DNA from: JB111 sp052093225
GTDB taxonomy: Bacteria > Actinomycetota > Actinomycetes > Actinomycetales > Actinomycetaceae
Assembly (NCBI GenBank): GCA_052093225.1
Contig: JBQDDG010000003.1
Coordinates: 1-64,000, forward strand
DNA: 64,000 bases
Direction: 5' to 3'
The translations under genes and the position numbers were made by a program. Below, one piece after another: positions 1-9,280 of the stretch; position 1 is the stretch's first letter; the number at the start of each line of letters is the position of its first letter. The notes below the pieces were generated by a model that worked only from the letters and a program-made list of their open reading frames with translations, had not been told where the DNA came from and did not search any database.

Positions 1-787
1 ACAGCAGCACCTCCTGCTGCTGGACGTCGCGGAAGTACTCCGCCATCGTCAGCGCGGACAGCGCGACGCGCAGGCGCGTGCCCGGGGGCTCGTCCATCTG
101 GCCGAAGACGAGCGCCGTCTTGTCGAAGACGCCGGCCTCGTCCATCTCCTCGATGAGGTCGCCGCCCTCACGGGTGCGCTCGCCGACGCCGGCGAACACC
201 GACACACCGCCGTGGTCCTGCGCGACGCGCTGGATCATCTCCTGGATGAGGACGGTCTTGCCGACGCCCGCACCACCGAACAGGCCGATCTTGCCGCCCT
301 GGACGTACGGGGTGAGCAGGTCGATGACCTTGATGCCCGTCTCGAACATCGTCGTCGAGCCCTCGAGCTCGTCGAAGCGCGGGGGCTTGCGGTGGATGGG
401 CCAGCGCTCGGTGACGTCGAGGGTCTCGCCCTCCTTGAGGTTGAGCGGCTCGCCGGTGACGTCGAAGACGTGGCCCTTGGTGACGTCGCCGACGGGCACC
501 GAGATCGGCGCGCCGGTGTCGCGGACCTCGGCGCCGCGGACGAGTCCGTCCGTGGGCTTGAGCGCGATCGCGCGCACGAGGTTGTCGCCGAGGTGCTGGG
601 CGGTCTCGAGCGTGAGCTCGTAGCCCTGCTCCTGCCCCGGCAGGTGGAGGGTCGTCTTCAGCGCGTTGTAGACCTCGGGGAGCTGGTCGGCCGGGAACTC
701 GACGTCGACGACCGCACCGATCACTCGGGCGATGCGGCCGACGCCGGCGGTCTGCGCCTGCGGCGTGTCGGACTGTGTGGCGGTCAT
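1..787 (-). CDS. atpD: ATP synthase F1 subunit beta (5' part, cut by window edge)
   Basis: The visible 262 codons encode the N-terminal half of the catalytic beta subunit of F1, which binds the nucleotide at the alpha/beta interface and makes ATP. The N-terminal beta-barrel is followed by the Walker A loop GGAGVGKT near residues 171-178 and the conserved DEPPGTR stretch. The gene leaves the window before the Walker B strand. The ATG at 785-787 has a GAGGAC ribosome site just upstream. It follows atpG after 46 bp and is the last visible gene of the atp operon; atpC presumably lies beyond the edge. Family assignment is certain. Confidence 0.98.
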   Translation of the reverse strand, partial: MTATQSDTPQAQTAGVGRIARVIGAVVDVEFPADQLPEVYNALKTTLHLPGQEQGYELTLETAQHLGDNLVRAIALKPTDGLVRGAEVRDTGAPISVPVGDVTKGHVFDVTGEPLNLKEGETLDVTERWPIHRKPPRFDELEGSTTMFETGIKVIDLLTPYVQGGKIGLFGGAGVGKTVLIQEMIQRVAQDHGGVSVFAGVGERTREGGDLIEEMDEAGVFDKTALVFGQMDEPPGTRLRVALSALTMAEYFRDVQQQEVLL

Positions 788-833
788 GAGTGTTGTCCTC
801 GGTCTCGTCAGTGCTCGGAAGTGTGGGTTCGGG

Positions 834-1727
834 TCAGCTGGCGCTCAGCGCGTCGACGCCCGAGACGATCTCGGAGATCTCCTGGGTGATCTCGCCCTGG
901 CGCGCCTGGTTCGCGAGGCGCGTGTAGTCGCGGATGATGTCCTCCGCGTTGTCGGTGGCGGTGTGCATGGCCCGCTGGCGCGACGCCAGCTCGGACGCGG
1001 CCGCCATGAGCAGCTGCGCCCGGATCCTGTTCGCCACGTACATGGGCAGGAGCTGGTCGAGGACGTCCTCGGGGCTCGGCTCGAACTCGTACAGCGGGAG
1101 CGCTCCCGTGCTCGGCTCGGCCACACCCTCGACGACCTCCAGCGGGAGGACCCGACGACGCTGCACGACCTGCGTGACCATCGACTGGAACCTCGTGTAC
1201 ACGACGTGCAGCTCGCTGACGCCGCCCTCACCCGCCTCGGCCCGGTAGGCGCCCAGGAGCGCCTCGGCGATCTCGAGCGAGACCTCGACCGACGGGCTGT
1301 CGGACTCGCCGGTCCAGACCCGCTCGATCGCGCGACCCCGGAACTTGAAGTAGCTCTCGCCACGGCGCCCGAAGACGTAGACCCTCGGGGTCTTGCCCTC
1401 GGCCTCGAGGTCCTCGATGAGGCGCTCGGCCTCCCGCAGCACGCTCGCCGAGTAAGCACCCGCCATCCCTCGGTCCGAGGTGACCACGAGCACCGCGACG
1501 TCCGCGGTGTCGTCGCGCCCCGTGATGAGCGGGTGGTCCAGGTCGGCGTGCGAGGCGACGGCGGAGACCGCCCGGATCAGCGCCTGCGTGTACGGGTCGG
1601 ACCCGAGGGCGGTGTCGCGCGCCTTCCCGATGCGGGAGGCCGCGATGAGCTCCATCGCGCGGAAGACCTTCTTCAGGGTCTGCGTGGCCCTGATCTTCTG
1701 CCTGTATACGCGCTGCTGTCCCGCCAT
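834..1727 (-). CDS. atpG: ATP synthase F1 subunit gamma
   Basis: This 297-residue protein is the central rotor shaft of F1, coupling c-ring rotation to catalysis in the alpha3beta3 head. The N-terminal helix (RQKIRATQTLKKVFRAMELI) and the C-terminal helix ending in RQGEITQEISEIVSG are the two long antiparallel helices typical of gamma. Length matches actinobacterial gamma subunits. It lies 3 bp downstream of atpA and 46 bp upstream of atpD in the standard atpB-E-F-H-A-G-D order. Confidence 0.98.
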   Translation of the reverse strand: MAGQQRVYRQKIRATQTLKKVFRAMELIAASRIGKARDTALGSDPYTQALIRAVSAVASHADLDHPLITGRDDTADVAVLVVTSDRGMAGAYSASVLREAERLIEDLEAEGKTPRVYVFGRRGESYFKFRGRAIERVWTGESDSPSVEVSLEIAEALLGAYRAEAGEGGVSELHVVYTRFQSMVTQVVQRRRVLPLEVVEGVAEPSTGALPLYEFEPSPEDVLDQLLPMYVANRIRAQLLMAAASELASRQRAMHTATDNAEDIIRDYTRLANQARQGEITQEISEIVSGVDALSAS

Positions 1728-1730
1728 CGA

Positions 1731-3362
1731 TCAGCCCTTGGCCTTGACGATCTGCTCCTGCGCGACCTCGGCCTCGGACTCTTCCTCACCCTCGACCTCC
1801 TCGAGGAGCTTGCCCTCGCCGGTGGTGAAGCCGGAGCGGAAGTCCTCGATGCCGGCGCGCATGGCCTCCAGCGTGTCGTCCTCGAGCTTGCCGCTCTCGG
1901 CGATGGCGCCGAGGACGTTCGTGGACGAGCGGATGTGGTCGAGCATCTCCCGCTCGAAGCGGGAGACGTCGGAGACCTCGACGTCGTCGAGGTAGCCGTT
2001 GGTGCCGGCCCAGACGGAGACCACCTGGTCCTCGACGGGGAACGGGCTCGACTGCTGCTGCTTGAGCAGCTCCATGAGCCGCTCGCCGCGGGTGAGCTGC
2101 TGGCGGGTCGTCGGGTCCAGGTCCGAGGCGAACATCGCGAAGGAGGCCATCGCCCGGTACTGGGCGAGCGTGATCTTCAGCGTGCCGGCGACCTTCTTCA
2201 TCGCCTTGATCTGGGCGTCACCACCGACCCGGGACACCGAGATGCCGACGTCGACGGCGGGGCGCTGGTTGGCGTTGAAGAGGTCCGACTGGAGGAAGAT
2301 CTGGCCGTCGGTGATCGAGATGACGTTCGTCGGGATGTAGGCCGAGACGTCGTTGCCCTTGGTCTCGATGATCGGCAGGCCGGTCATCGAGCCGGAGCCC
2401 AGCTCGTCGTTCAGCTTGGCGCAGCGCTCGAGAAGACGGGAGTGCAGGTAGAAGACGTCGCCCGGGTAGGCCTCACGGCCCGGCGGCCGGCGCAGCAGGA
2501 GGGAGACCGCGCGGTAGGCCTCGGCCTGCTTCGAGAGGTCGTCGAACACGATGAGCACGTGCTTGCCGTCGTACATCCAGTGCTGACCGATGGCCGAGCC
2601 GGTGTACGGGGCGATGTACTTGAAGCCGGCCGGGTCCGATGCCGGGGACGCGACGATCGTCGTGTACTCGAGCGCCCCGGCGTCCTCCAGCGTCTTGCGG
2701 ACGGCCGCGATCGTCGAGCCCTTCTGACCGATGGCCACGTAGACGCAGCGCACCTGCTTGCTGGGGTCGCCCGACTCCCAGTTCGCCTTCTGGTTGAGGA
2801 TCGTGTCGAGCGCGATCGCCGTCTTGCCGGTCTTGCGGTCACCGATGATGAGCTGACGCTGGCCGCGGCCGACGGGGATCATCGCGTCGATCGCCTTGAG
2901 CCCGGTCTGCATCGGCTCGTGGACCGACTTGCGCGTCATGACGCCGGGGGCCTGCAGCTCGAGCGCGCGGCGCCCCTCGATGTCGGTGATCTCACCGAGG
3001 CCGTCGATCGGCATGCCGAGCGGGTCGACCACGCGGCCGAGGTAGCCGTCACCGACCGGCACCGAGAGGACGTCACCGGTGCGGTGGACCTCCTGGCCCT
3101 CCTCGATGCCGGTGTACTCGCCGAGGACGACGACGCCGATGTGGCGCTCCTCGAGGTTCATCGCGAGGCCGAGGGTGCCGTCCTCGAAGCGCAGCAGCTC
3201 GTTCGCCATCGCTCCCGGGAGGCCCTCGACGGTCGCGATGCCGTCGGCGGCGGAGACCACGTGCCCGATCTCGTCCGTGCTCGCGGCCCCCGGCTCGTAG
3301 GAGCTCACGAAGCTGTCCAGCGCCGCCCGGATCTCGTCGGGGCGGATCGTCAGCTCTGCCAT
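1731..3362 (-). CDS. atpA: ATP synthase F1 subunit alpha
   Basis: This 543-residue non-catalytic nucleotide-binding subunit of F1 has its Walker A loop GDRKTGKT at residues 174-181 and the family signature PAVDVGISVSRVGG in the second half. The C-terminus carries an acidic, Glu-rich extension of about 20 residues, as in many actinobacterial alpha subunits. It sits 64 bp after atpH and 3 bp before atpG. Confidence 0.98.
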   Translation of the reverse strand: MAELTIRPDEIRAALDSFVSSYEPGAASTDEIGHVVSAADGIATVEGLPGAMANELLRFEDGTLGLAMNLEERHIGVVVLGEYTGIEEGQEVHRTGDVLSVPVGDGYLGRVVDPLGMPIDGLGEITDIEGRRALELQAPGVMTRKSVHEPMQTGLKAIDAMIPVGRGQRQLIIGDRKTGKTAIALDTILNQKANWESGDPSKQVRCVYVAIGQKGSTIAAVRKTLEDAGALEYTTIVASPASDPAGFKYIAPYTGSAIGQHWMYDGKHVLIVFDDLSKQAEAYRAVSLLLRRPPGREAYPGDVFYLHSRLLERCAKLNDELGSGSMTGLPIIETKGNDVSAYIPTNVISITDGQIFLQSDLFNANQRPAVDVGISVSRVGGDAQIKAMKKVAGTLKITLAQYRAMASFAMFASDLDPTTRQQLTRGERLMELLKQQQSSPFPVEDQVVSVWAGTNGYLDDVEVSDVSRFEREMLDHIRSSTNVLGAIAESGKLEDDTLEAMRAGIEDFRSGFTTGEGKLLEEVEGEEESEAEVAQEQIVKAKG

Positions 3363-3426
3363 CAGTGTTTCCTCACCTCGTCCGGTTCCGGTTGCGGTTC
3401 CGGTAGTTCGTGCGAATGGGGGTCGA

Positions 3427-4239
3427 TCAGCCGGCGATGCGCCGGTGTGCCTCGTCGAGGCGCGTGCGGATCGTGCCGTCGATGACCGTGTCGCCGACCT
3501 CGACGCGCAGCCCCCCGAGCACCTCGGGATCGACGTCGACGTGCAGCGCGATGTCGGTGCCGTGCTCCGCCGACAGGGCGGCCGCGAGGCGGTCGCGCTG
3601 CTGGCCGGTGAGCGGGACGGCGGCCGTCACGCGGGCGACCCTCCGGTCCCGCCGTGCGGCCGCGCGCTCCGCGGCGCTCGCGAGGGCGCCGGACACCGTG
3701 CGCTCGTGCAGCGAGCCGACGCCGCGCCGGGCCACGAGCAGCGCCGCGGGCGAGACCCGGGTGCCGATGACGTGACCGAGCAGCTCGCGCCGCTCGTCCT
3801 TCCCGCGCGAGTGGTCGCCGAGCATGACCTCGAGCTCCGGGGAGGAGCCGATCACCCCGCGGACGTCGAGCAGCTCGGCGCCGAGCTCGTCGAGCCGCCC
3901 CTCCCGCTCGGTGCCGGCGAGGACGGTGTCCTGGCCGAGCACCTCGAGGGCCTCGACGAGGTCCTCGTCGCTGGACCACCTCTCGCGCGCCAGCCCCGCG
4001 ACGAGGTCGCTCACGCGGCCGTCGACGTTCTCGCCGAGCACCCGGGTCGCCAGCGCGGCGCGGTCCTCACCGGTGCGCGACGGGTCGGTCACCGAACGGC
4101 GGACCGCCGTGTGGTTCGCGAACAGGTCGGCGACGGCGAAGATCGTGCCCGCGAGGTCGAAGGCGTCGCCCGCCTCGCGGGCGACCGGGTCCCAGCGGCC
4201 CTGGGCCTCGCCCAGGGCGACGGAGCTGGAGGCGCGCAT
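3427..4239 (-). CDS. atpH: ATP synthase F1 subunit delta
   Basis: This 270-residue protein is the OSCP/delta subunit that ties the peripheral stalk to the top of F1. The first 100 or so residues form the helical OSCP-type domain. The C-terminal part holds the family motif VDPEVLGGLRVEVGDTVIDG. The length is the long actinobacterial type rather than the roughly 180 residues of E. coli. It begins 5 bp after atpF ends, so the two are probably co-translated. Confidence 0.96.
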   Translation of the reverse strand: MRASSSVALGEAQGRWDPVAREAGDAFDLAGTIFAVADLFANHTAVRRSVTDPSRTGEDRAALATRVLGENVDGRVSDLVAGLARERWSSDEDLVEALEVLGQDTVLAGTEREGRLDELGAELLDVRGVIGSSPELEVMLGDHSRGKDERRELLGHVIGTRVSPAALLVARRGVGSLHERTVSGALASAAERAAARRDRRVARVTAAVPLTGQQRDRLAAALSAEHGTDIALHVDVDPEVLGGLRVEVGDTVIDGTIRTRLDEAHRRIAG

Positions 4240-4244
4240 GTGGT

Positions 4245-4835
4245 TCAGCCCTCCCGGGTCGTGGTCGTGCCCGCGGAGCTGCTGCCCGCGGTGGACGCGC
4301 CGCGCCCCTCGAGCTCGTCGAGGAAGCGGTCGACGATGCGCGACTGCGCGGCGGAGTCCGCGAGGGACTCCCCCACGATCCGCGACGCCAGCTCGACGGC
4401 CAGCGAACCGACGTCGGTGCGCAGCGACTGCGCGGCCTGACGGCGCTCGGCCTCGATCTGCCGCTCGGCGGCGGCGGTGGTGCGCTCAGCCTCGTCCTGC
4501 GCCTTGGCGCGGGCCCCGTCGACGAGCTCCTTGCCCTGGGCGTTCGCACGCTCACGGATGCCGGCCGCCTCACGGCGCGCCTCGGCGAGCTCGGCCTGCG
4601 AGGTCTCCTCGGCGTTGGCCAGGACGGCCTCCGCGTGCTCGGCCTTCTCGAGACCCTCGGCGATCTTCTCGGAACGCTCGTCGAGGATGCCGGTGATCCG
4701 CGGGACGCCCCAGCGGACGACCGCGAAGGCGATGACTGCGACGACCACCAGCGACCAGATGATGTCGTACCAGGCGGGGATGAGGAGGTCGAGTCCCCCC
4801 CGCACCCCGGCGACGACGTTGCCGCTGGCGGGCAT
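4245..4835 (-). CDS. atpF: ATP synthase Fo subunit b
   Basis: This 196-residue peripheral-stalk subunit has one N-terminal membrane helix (IIWSLVVVAVIAFAVVRWGV, about residues 24-43). A long charged Ala/Glu/Arg-rich coiled coil follows and ends in a Ser/Thr-rich tail. The reading frame stays open for 270 bp upstream of the chosen start. The ATG at 4833-4835 was chosen because it overlaps the atpE stop by one base (TGATG) and puts the membrane helix at the N-terminus, as the family requires. Confidence 0.96.
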   Translation of the reverse strand: MPASGNVVAGVRGGLDLLIPAWYDIIWSLVVVAVIAFAVVRWGVPRITGILDERSEKIAEGLEKAEHAEAVLANAEETSQAELAEARREAAGIRERANAQGKELVDGARAKAQDEAERTTAAAERQIEAERRQAAQSLRTDVGSLAVELASRIVGESLADSAAQSRIVDRFLDELEGRGASTAGSSSAGTTTTREG

Positions 4836-5038
4836 CAGAAGATGAGGCCTGCGATGAGGCCGAGCAGACCGAGCGCCTCGGCGAAGGCGGCACCGATGAA
4901 CATGTTGGTCATCAGGCGGCCGGCCACCTCGGGCTGACGGGCGGTGGCCTCCTGCGTCTTGCCGACGAGGTAACCGATACCGATACCGGGGCCGATGGTG
5001 CCGAGGCCGTAACCGATGGCGGAGAGCGAGCCGTCCAT
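4835..5038 (-). CDS. atpE: ATP synthase Fo subunit c
   Basis: This 67-residue proteolipid forms the rotor ring. It has two hydrophobic helices joined by the polar loop ARQPE. The ion-binding carboxylate is Glu54 in the motif FIGAAFAEALGLLG. A Gly-rich first helix (GLGTIGPGIGIGYLVG) packs the ring. The frame is open further upstream, but the ATG at 5036-5038 gives the family's normal length. It overlaps atpF by one base. Confidence 0.97.
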   Translation of the reverse strand: MDGSLSAIGYGLGTIGPGIGIGYLVGKTQEATARQPEVAGRLMTNMFIGAAFAEALGLLGLIAGLIF

Positions 5039-5118
5039 GTGGAGGGTTCCTAACTGTGTGGGGTGGATCGGTCTGGTGGTGGTCTGTGCGCCGGCCGGGG
5101 CCGACCACGGGGGCCGGT

Positions 5119-5970
5119 CTAGTGGTCGGCCACCGAGAGCTGGATGTACACCGCCGCGAGCAGCGTGAAGATGTACGCCTGCAGCGCGCCGATGAAGATC
5201 TCGAACAGGGTGAACGCGAGCCCGGCCACCAGGGTGACTCCGCCGAGGCCGGCCATGACGGCGCTGGCCTCGAAGAAGAAGTAGTGCGTGGCCGAGAAGC
5301 ACAGGACGAGCAGGATGTGCCCGGACATCATGTTGGCCAGCAGACGCACGGTGAGCGTGACCGGCCGCAGCAGGAACGTCGAGATGAACTCGATCGGCGT
5401 GAGGATGATGTAGATCGGCTTCGGGACGCCGGCCGGGAAGAGCTGGCCGCCGAAGAACTTGCCGGCGCCGCGCTCCTTGACGCCCGCGTACATGAAGGCG
5501 ACCCAGGCGATGATCGCGAACGTCAGCGGCAGCCCGACCACGGACGTGCCCGCGATGTTGAGGAACGGGATGACGCCGGTCATGTTGAAGAACAGGACGC
5601 CGACGAAGATCACCGTGAGGACCGGCGTGTACTTGCGGCCGAGCCGTTCGCCGAGCGAGTCGAAGGCGATGTTGCGGCGGACGAACTCCTGCACGAGCTC
5701 CATGAGCGACTGGCCGCGGCCGGGCACCAGCTTGAGCCTGCGCGTGCCGAACCAGATGATGAGGACGACGGCGATCGCCGCGACGAAGCGGACCAGCATG
5801 ATCCGGTTGATCGCGAAGGGGGTGCCCTCGAACAGGAACGCGTCCGGGAAGAACTCCGCCAGACCGGGCGCGTGCCAGCCTTCGCCCCCCTCGGCGGTGA
5901 CGATGCGGACGTGCGCGGCAGTGGCGGCGTTCGTCAACGCATTCAGCACAGGTCGTCTCCCTGGGATCAC
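5119..5970 (-). CDS. atpB: ATP synthase Fo subunit a
   Basis: This 283-residue integral membrane subunit carries the proton half-channels next to the c-ring. The essential arginine lies in LRPVTLTVRLLANMMSGH, and the last helix holds GALQAYIFTLLAAVYIQ; both are diagnostic. About 45 residues precede the first helix. A start at MIPGRRPVLN or the nearby GTG (VLNALTN) would both be acceptable. It follows the AtpI-like gene after 130 bp and precedes atpE by 80 bp. Confidence 0.97.
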   Translation of the reverse strand: MIPGRRPVLNALTNAATAAHVRIVTAEGGEGWHAPGLAEFFPDAFLFEGTPFAINRIMLVRFVAAIAVVLIIWFGTRRLKLVPGRGQSLMELVQEFVRRNIAFDSLGERLGRKYTPVLTVIFVGVLFFNMTGVIPFLNIAGTSVVGLPLTFAIIAWVAFMYAGVKERGAGKFFGGQLFPAGVPKPIYIILTPIEFISTFLLRPVTLTVRLLANMMSGHILLVLCFSATHYFFFEASAVMAGLGGVTLVAGLAFTLFEIFIGALQAYIFTLLAAVYIQLSVADH

Positions 5971-6100
5971 GGTGGGCGGCGGGTCTGGCCCTCCCCGAGC
6001 GCTTCCTCGGGGCCTGCCGACGCCAGCCAGACTAACTCATTCGTCCCGGTGTCCACCGCCCTCATGGGCGGCCCCGGGAGCGACTCCGGTCACGTTCCGG

Positions 6101-6601
6101 TCAACGTTCCTGGTCGGGTCCCGCCCCGGGGCGCGTGTAGGGGATCCGTGCGGTCATCACCGCGTGGGAGTCGATGAGCACCGAGCCGAGGACGGCGATC
6201 GCCGCGGAGCCGAAGAGCACGCCCCGGTGGAAGAAGTCGGCGTCGCGCACGGCGAGCAGCACGAGGATGACGAGCACCGTCTTCAGCAGCCACGAGCCCA
6301 TGACGGCGATGACCATGAGGTCGAGCGGCCGCCTGGCCGCGGCGCGCACGGCGATCACCGTGGTCACGGCGAAGATCGCCGCGAGCCCGGTGCCGAGGAT
6401 GCCGCCCCACATCCCGCGCGTGCCCCCGACGAGGACGCCGATCCCGATCGAGCCGACCGCGACGACGAGCAGGAAGACCGCGAGCCGGCGCAGGATGCCG
6501 GTGAACAGCTCGGGCGGCAGCGCCGGGTCGTTGGGGTCGGCGGCCCTCCGGGGGGCCGCGTCGTCGGCGTCGTCGGTGGTCGGTTCGGGGCGGTCGGTCA
6601 T
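6101..6601 (-). CDS. AtpI-like four-helix membrane protein
   Basis: This 166-residue protein has an acidic, disordered N-terminus of about 40 residues. Four hydrophobic helices follow (LAVFLLVVAVGSIGIGVLV; ILGTGLAAIFAVTTVIAV; LMVIAVMGSWLLKTVLVILVLLAV; LFGSAAIAVLGSVLI). Its place directly upstream of atpB and downstream of wecA is where actinobacteria keep a poorly conserved AtpI-type protein, thought to help assemble the c-ring. The sequence alone does not prove that role. Its ATG overlaps the wecA stop by four bases (ATGA). Confidence 0.75.
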   Translation of the reverse strand: MTDRPEPTTDDADDAAPRRAADPNDPALPPELFTGILRRLAVFLLVVAVGSIGIGVLVGGTRGMWGGILGTGLAAIFAVTTVIAVRAAARRPLDLMVIAVMGSWLLKTVLVILVLLAVRDADFFHRGVLFGSAAIAVLGSVLIDSHAVMTARIPYTRPGAGPDQER

Positions 6602-7707
6602 GAGGAGCTCCGGGAGGGCTTGCGCTGCGTCGGCAGCAGTCGGGCGGTGAGCACGAGGGAGACCAGGACGGCGAGGCCGGCGCCGATCGCCACCTCGTGC
6701 AGCGGGAAGAAGGCGAGGGAGACCGCGGTCAGCGAGAGCACGGCGGTCCACAGGTGGAGGATCGCGACGGCGGCGCGGTGGCTGTGCCCGAGGCGCAGCA
6801 GCCGGTGGTGCAGGTGCGAGGAGTCGGCGTGGAACGGCGAGCGCCCCGCCCCGACGCGGCGGACGACGGACGTGACGATCTCGACGAGCGGCACCGCGAG
6901 CACGGCGACCGGGATGAGGATCGGCACGAACGCCGGGAACGCGCGTCCCGCCGATAGTGCGGCGGGGTCGATCTGCCCGGTGACGATGATCGCCGCACCG
7001 GCGAGGACGAGCCCGAGGAACATGGCCCCCGAGTCGCCCATGAAGATGCGGGCCGGGTGGAGGTTGTGCGGGAGGAACCCGAGGCAGACGCCCGCGAGCG
7101 CCGCGAGCACGGCGGAGGCGACGTTCGCGTAGTTCCCGGGCGAGGCGTCCCGCGCGAGCAGGTAGGTGAAGAGGAAGAACGACGACCCGCCGATGAGGAT
7201 CATCCCGGCCGCCAGCCCGTCGAGTCCGTCGACGAAGTTCACCGCGTTGACCACCACCACGACGATGACGACCGTGACGAGCAGGGAGAAGCCCGACGAG
7301 CCGATGGTCAGCCCGAAGACCGGGAAGGTGATGAGCTGGACGCCCTGCCAGGCCATGAGGCCCGCCGCGAGGAACTGCCCGGAGAGCTTGGTCAGCCAGT
7401 CGAGGTCCCACACGTCGTCGGCGGCACCGATGAGGCAGATGACCGTGGCGCCGAGCAGCACGCCCCACGCCTGCGAGGACTGGGCGAAGACGGCCTCGAG
7501 GAACGGGATCCGCGAGGCGAGGAGCATCGACGCGGCGAACCCGGCGAGCATCGCGAGCCCGCCGAGGCGCGGCGTGGGCACGGCGTGCACGTCCCGGTCC
7601 CGGACCGCGGTCATCGCACCGATCCGCACGGCGATCCGGCGCACCACGGGCGTCAGCAGGTAGGTGACGGCGGCGGCGAGGAGCGCGACGAGCAGGTAGG
7701 TCCTCAT
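6598..7707 (-). CDS. wecA: WecA/TagO/MraY-family polyprenyl-phosphate glycosyl-1-phosphate transferase
   Basis: This 369-residue polytopic protein transfers a sugar-1-phosphate, probably GlcNAc-1-P as in mycobacterial WecA, to decaprenyl phosphate. That is the first step of arabinogalactan or teichoic-type polymer linkage. About eleven membrane helices are visible. Catalytic motifs are GAADDVWDLDW, NAVNFVDGLDGLAAG and GDSGAMFLG, with a cytoplasmic His cluster SSHLHHRLL. The ATG at 7705-7707 overlaps the tsaC stop (ATGA). The conserved position between tsaC and atp supports WecA rather than MraY, which would sit in the dcw cluster. Confidence 0.92.
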   Translation of the reverse strand: MRTYLLVALLAAAVTYLLTPVVRRIAVRIGAMTAVRDRDVHAVPTPRLGGLAMLAGFAASMLLASRIPFLEAVFAQSSQAWGVLLGATVICLIGAADDVWDLDWLTKLSGQFLAAGLMAWQGVQLITFPVFGLTIGSSGFSLLVTVVIVVVVVNAVNFVDGLDGLAAGMILIGGSSFFLFTYLLARDASPGNYANVASAVLAALAGVCLGFLPHNLHPARIFMGDSGAMFLGLVLAGAAIIVTGQIDPAALSAGRAFPAFVPILIPVAVLAVPLVEIVTSVVRRVGAGRSPFHADSSHLHHRLLRLGHSHRAAVAILHLWTAVLSLTAVSLAFFPLHEVAIGAGLAVLVSLVLTARLLPTQRKPSRSSS

Positions 7708-8393
7708 GCGTCGGCGGGCGGCGGGGCCGCGTCCTCCTCCCGCTCCTCCCGGCGCTCCGGCGCGAGCTCGGGGACGATCTCGGCGAGGTCGGACATCGTG
7801 AGGGCGCCCGCGCGCAGGACGCGCACGCGCTCCCCGGTGACGTCGAGGATCGTCGACGGGGCGCCCGCCCCGACCCGGCCGGCGTCGAGATAGACGGCGA
7901 CGGACCCGCCGAGCTGGTCGCGCGCGTCCTCGCACGTGCTGGGCGCCGGGCGGCCGGTGCGGTTGGCCGAGGAGACGGCGGTGGGGCCGGCGCGGCGCAG
8001 GAGCTCGCGCGCAAGCTCGTCGTCGGGCATCCGTACGGCGACCGTCCCCCGCGTGTCCCCGAGGTCCCAGCTCAGCGCGGGCTGCGCGCGGCAGACGAGG
8101 GTGAGCGGGCCGGGCCAGAACCGGCTAGCGAGCTCGTGGGCGATGCCGGGGAGGTCCGCGGTGAGCGCCGGGAGGACCGCGACGTCCCCGACGAGGACGG
8201 GCGGCGGCTTGTCGCGCCCGCGTCCCTTGGCGGCCTGGAGGACCTCGACGGCGGCGGGGTCGAACGCGTTGGCGCCCACCCCGTAGACGGTGTCGGTGGG
8301 CAGGACCACGAGCTCGCCGCGTCCGAGCGCGGACACGGCGGCGTCCAGGCCGACCGCTCGCTCGCGCGCGGAGGTCGTGTCGAAGACGGTCAC
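7704..8393 (-). CDS. tsaC: L-threonylcarbamoyladenylate synthase (YrdC/Sua5 family)
   Basis: This 229-residue enzyme makes threonylcarbamoyl-AMP from Thr, bicarbonate and ATP for the t6A37 modification of ANN-decoding tRNAs. The YrdC domain shows LPTDTVYGVGANAFDP, the basic loop KGRGRDKPPPVLV, and SSANRTGRPAPST. A Glu/Arg-rich tail of about 20 residues ends the protein. The GTG at 8391-8393 overlaps the prmC stop by four bases (GTGA). The substrate-binding residues appear intact. Confidence 0.93.
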   Translation of the reverse strand: MTVFDTTSARERAVGLDAAVSALGRGELVVLPTDTVYGVGANAFDPAAVEVLQAAKGRGRDKPPPVLVGDVAVLPALTADLPGIAHELASRFWPGPLTLVCRAQPALSWDLGDTRGTVAVRMPDDELARELLRRAGPTAVSSANRTGRPAPSTCEDARDQLGGSVAVYLDAGRVGAGAPSTILDVTGERVRVLRAGALTMSDLAEIVPELAPERREEREEDAAPPPADA

Positions 8394-9280
8394 GGGCCCG
8401 AGTGTTCCACGGCCCCGGCCGGGCCCCGGGGTGCGACCGCGGTGAGGAACCGCTCGCGTCCGGTGAGGTCGCGGTGGGTGGCCGCGGCGGTGAGCCCCAC
8501 GGCCCACGCGTGCTCCGCCAGCGCGGCGCCCTGCTCCTCGGAGTGCTCCATGACGGCGAGGCCGCCGGGGCGCAGGAGCAGCGCGGCACGGGCGAGCACG
8601 GCGCGCGGCACGTCGAGCCCGTCGTCGCCCCCGCCGTACAGTGCGCGGTCGGGATCGTGCTCGCGCACCTCCACGTCTCGCGGGACGGCGGCGTCGGGGA
8701 CGTACGGGGGGTTGCTGACGACGACGTCGACCCGGCCCTCGAGCCCGGCGGGCTCGGAGCGCGCGTCCCCCTGGACGAGGACCACGCGCTCGGCGTGCCG
8801 GGCGATGTTCGCCCGAGCGACCACCACTGCCTCGGGCGAGAGCTCGACGGCGTGGACCTCGGCCGTGGGCACCTCGGTGGCGATGGCCAGCGCGATCGCC
8901 CCCGACCCGGTGCACAGGTCGACGACGACCGGGGCCCGGCCCTGGCGGGCGACCGCGCGGGCGGCGTCGATCGCGGCGCCCGCGACGAGCTCGGTCTCCG
9001 GCCGCACGACGAACGCCCCCGGCCCCGCGACGAGGTCGAGGTGCCGGAAGTGCATGAGGCCGGTGATGTGCTGGAGCGGCTCGCGGCCGGCCCGGCGTTC
9101 GACGGCGTGGGCGAAGGCGCCGAGCTGGTCCGCGTCCGGGTCCGGCGCCATCAGCAGCGGCGCGCGGCCGGCGACGTGCTCGGCGAGGAGACGGGCATCG
9201 ACGTCCGGGGACGGGACACCGGCGTCCGTGAGGATCCGGGCCGCGCCGGCCACCGCGGTGCGCCAGGTGGGCGCGTTCAC
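8390..9280 (-). CDS. prmC: Release-factor glutamine N5-methyltransferase
   Basis: This 296-residue SAM-dependent methyltransferase modifies the Gln of the GGQ motif in release factors. The catalytic motif NPPY is present (VVVSNPPYVPDAA), and the SAM-binding loop is VVDLCTGSGAIALAIA. The N-terminal helical domain contains the family's PLQHITG. It is translationally coupled to prfA, its substrate gene, by a GTGA overlap; the start is GTG. Confidence 0.95.
   Translation of the reverse strand: MNAPTWRTAVAGAARILTDAGVPSPDVDARLLAEHVAGRAPLLMAPDPDADQLGAFAHAVERRAGREPLQHITGLMHFRHLDLVAGPGAFVVRPETELVAGAAIDAARAVARQGRAPVVVDLCTGSGAIALAIATEVPTAEVHAVELSPEAVVVARANIARHAERVVLVQGDARSEPAGLEGRVDVVVSNPPYVPDAAVPRDVEVREHDPDRALYGGGDDGLDVPRAVLARAALLLRPGGLAVMEHSEEQGAALAEHAWAVGLTAAATHRDLTGRERFLTAVAPRGPAGAVEHSGP

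Noticed and set aside
732..3485. 917-residue open frame on the plus strand
   Set aside because: It is antisense to atpA/atpG, whose identity is certain, and has the Arg/Asp/Val/Leu-biased composition of high-GC antisense frames.
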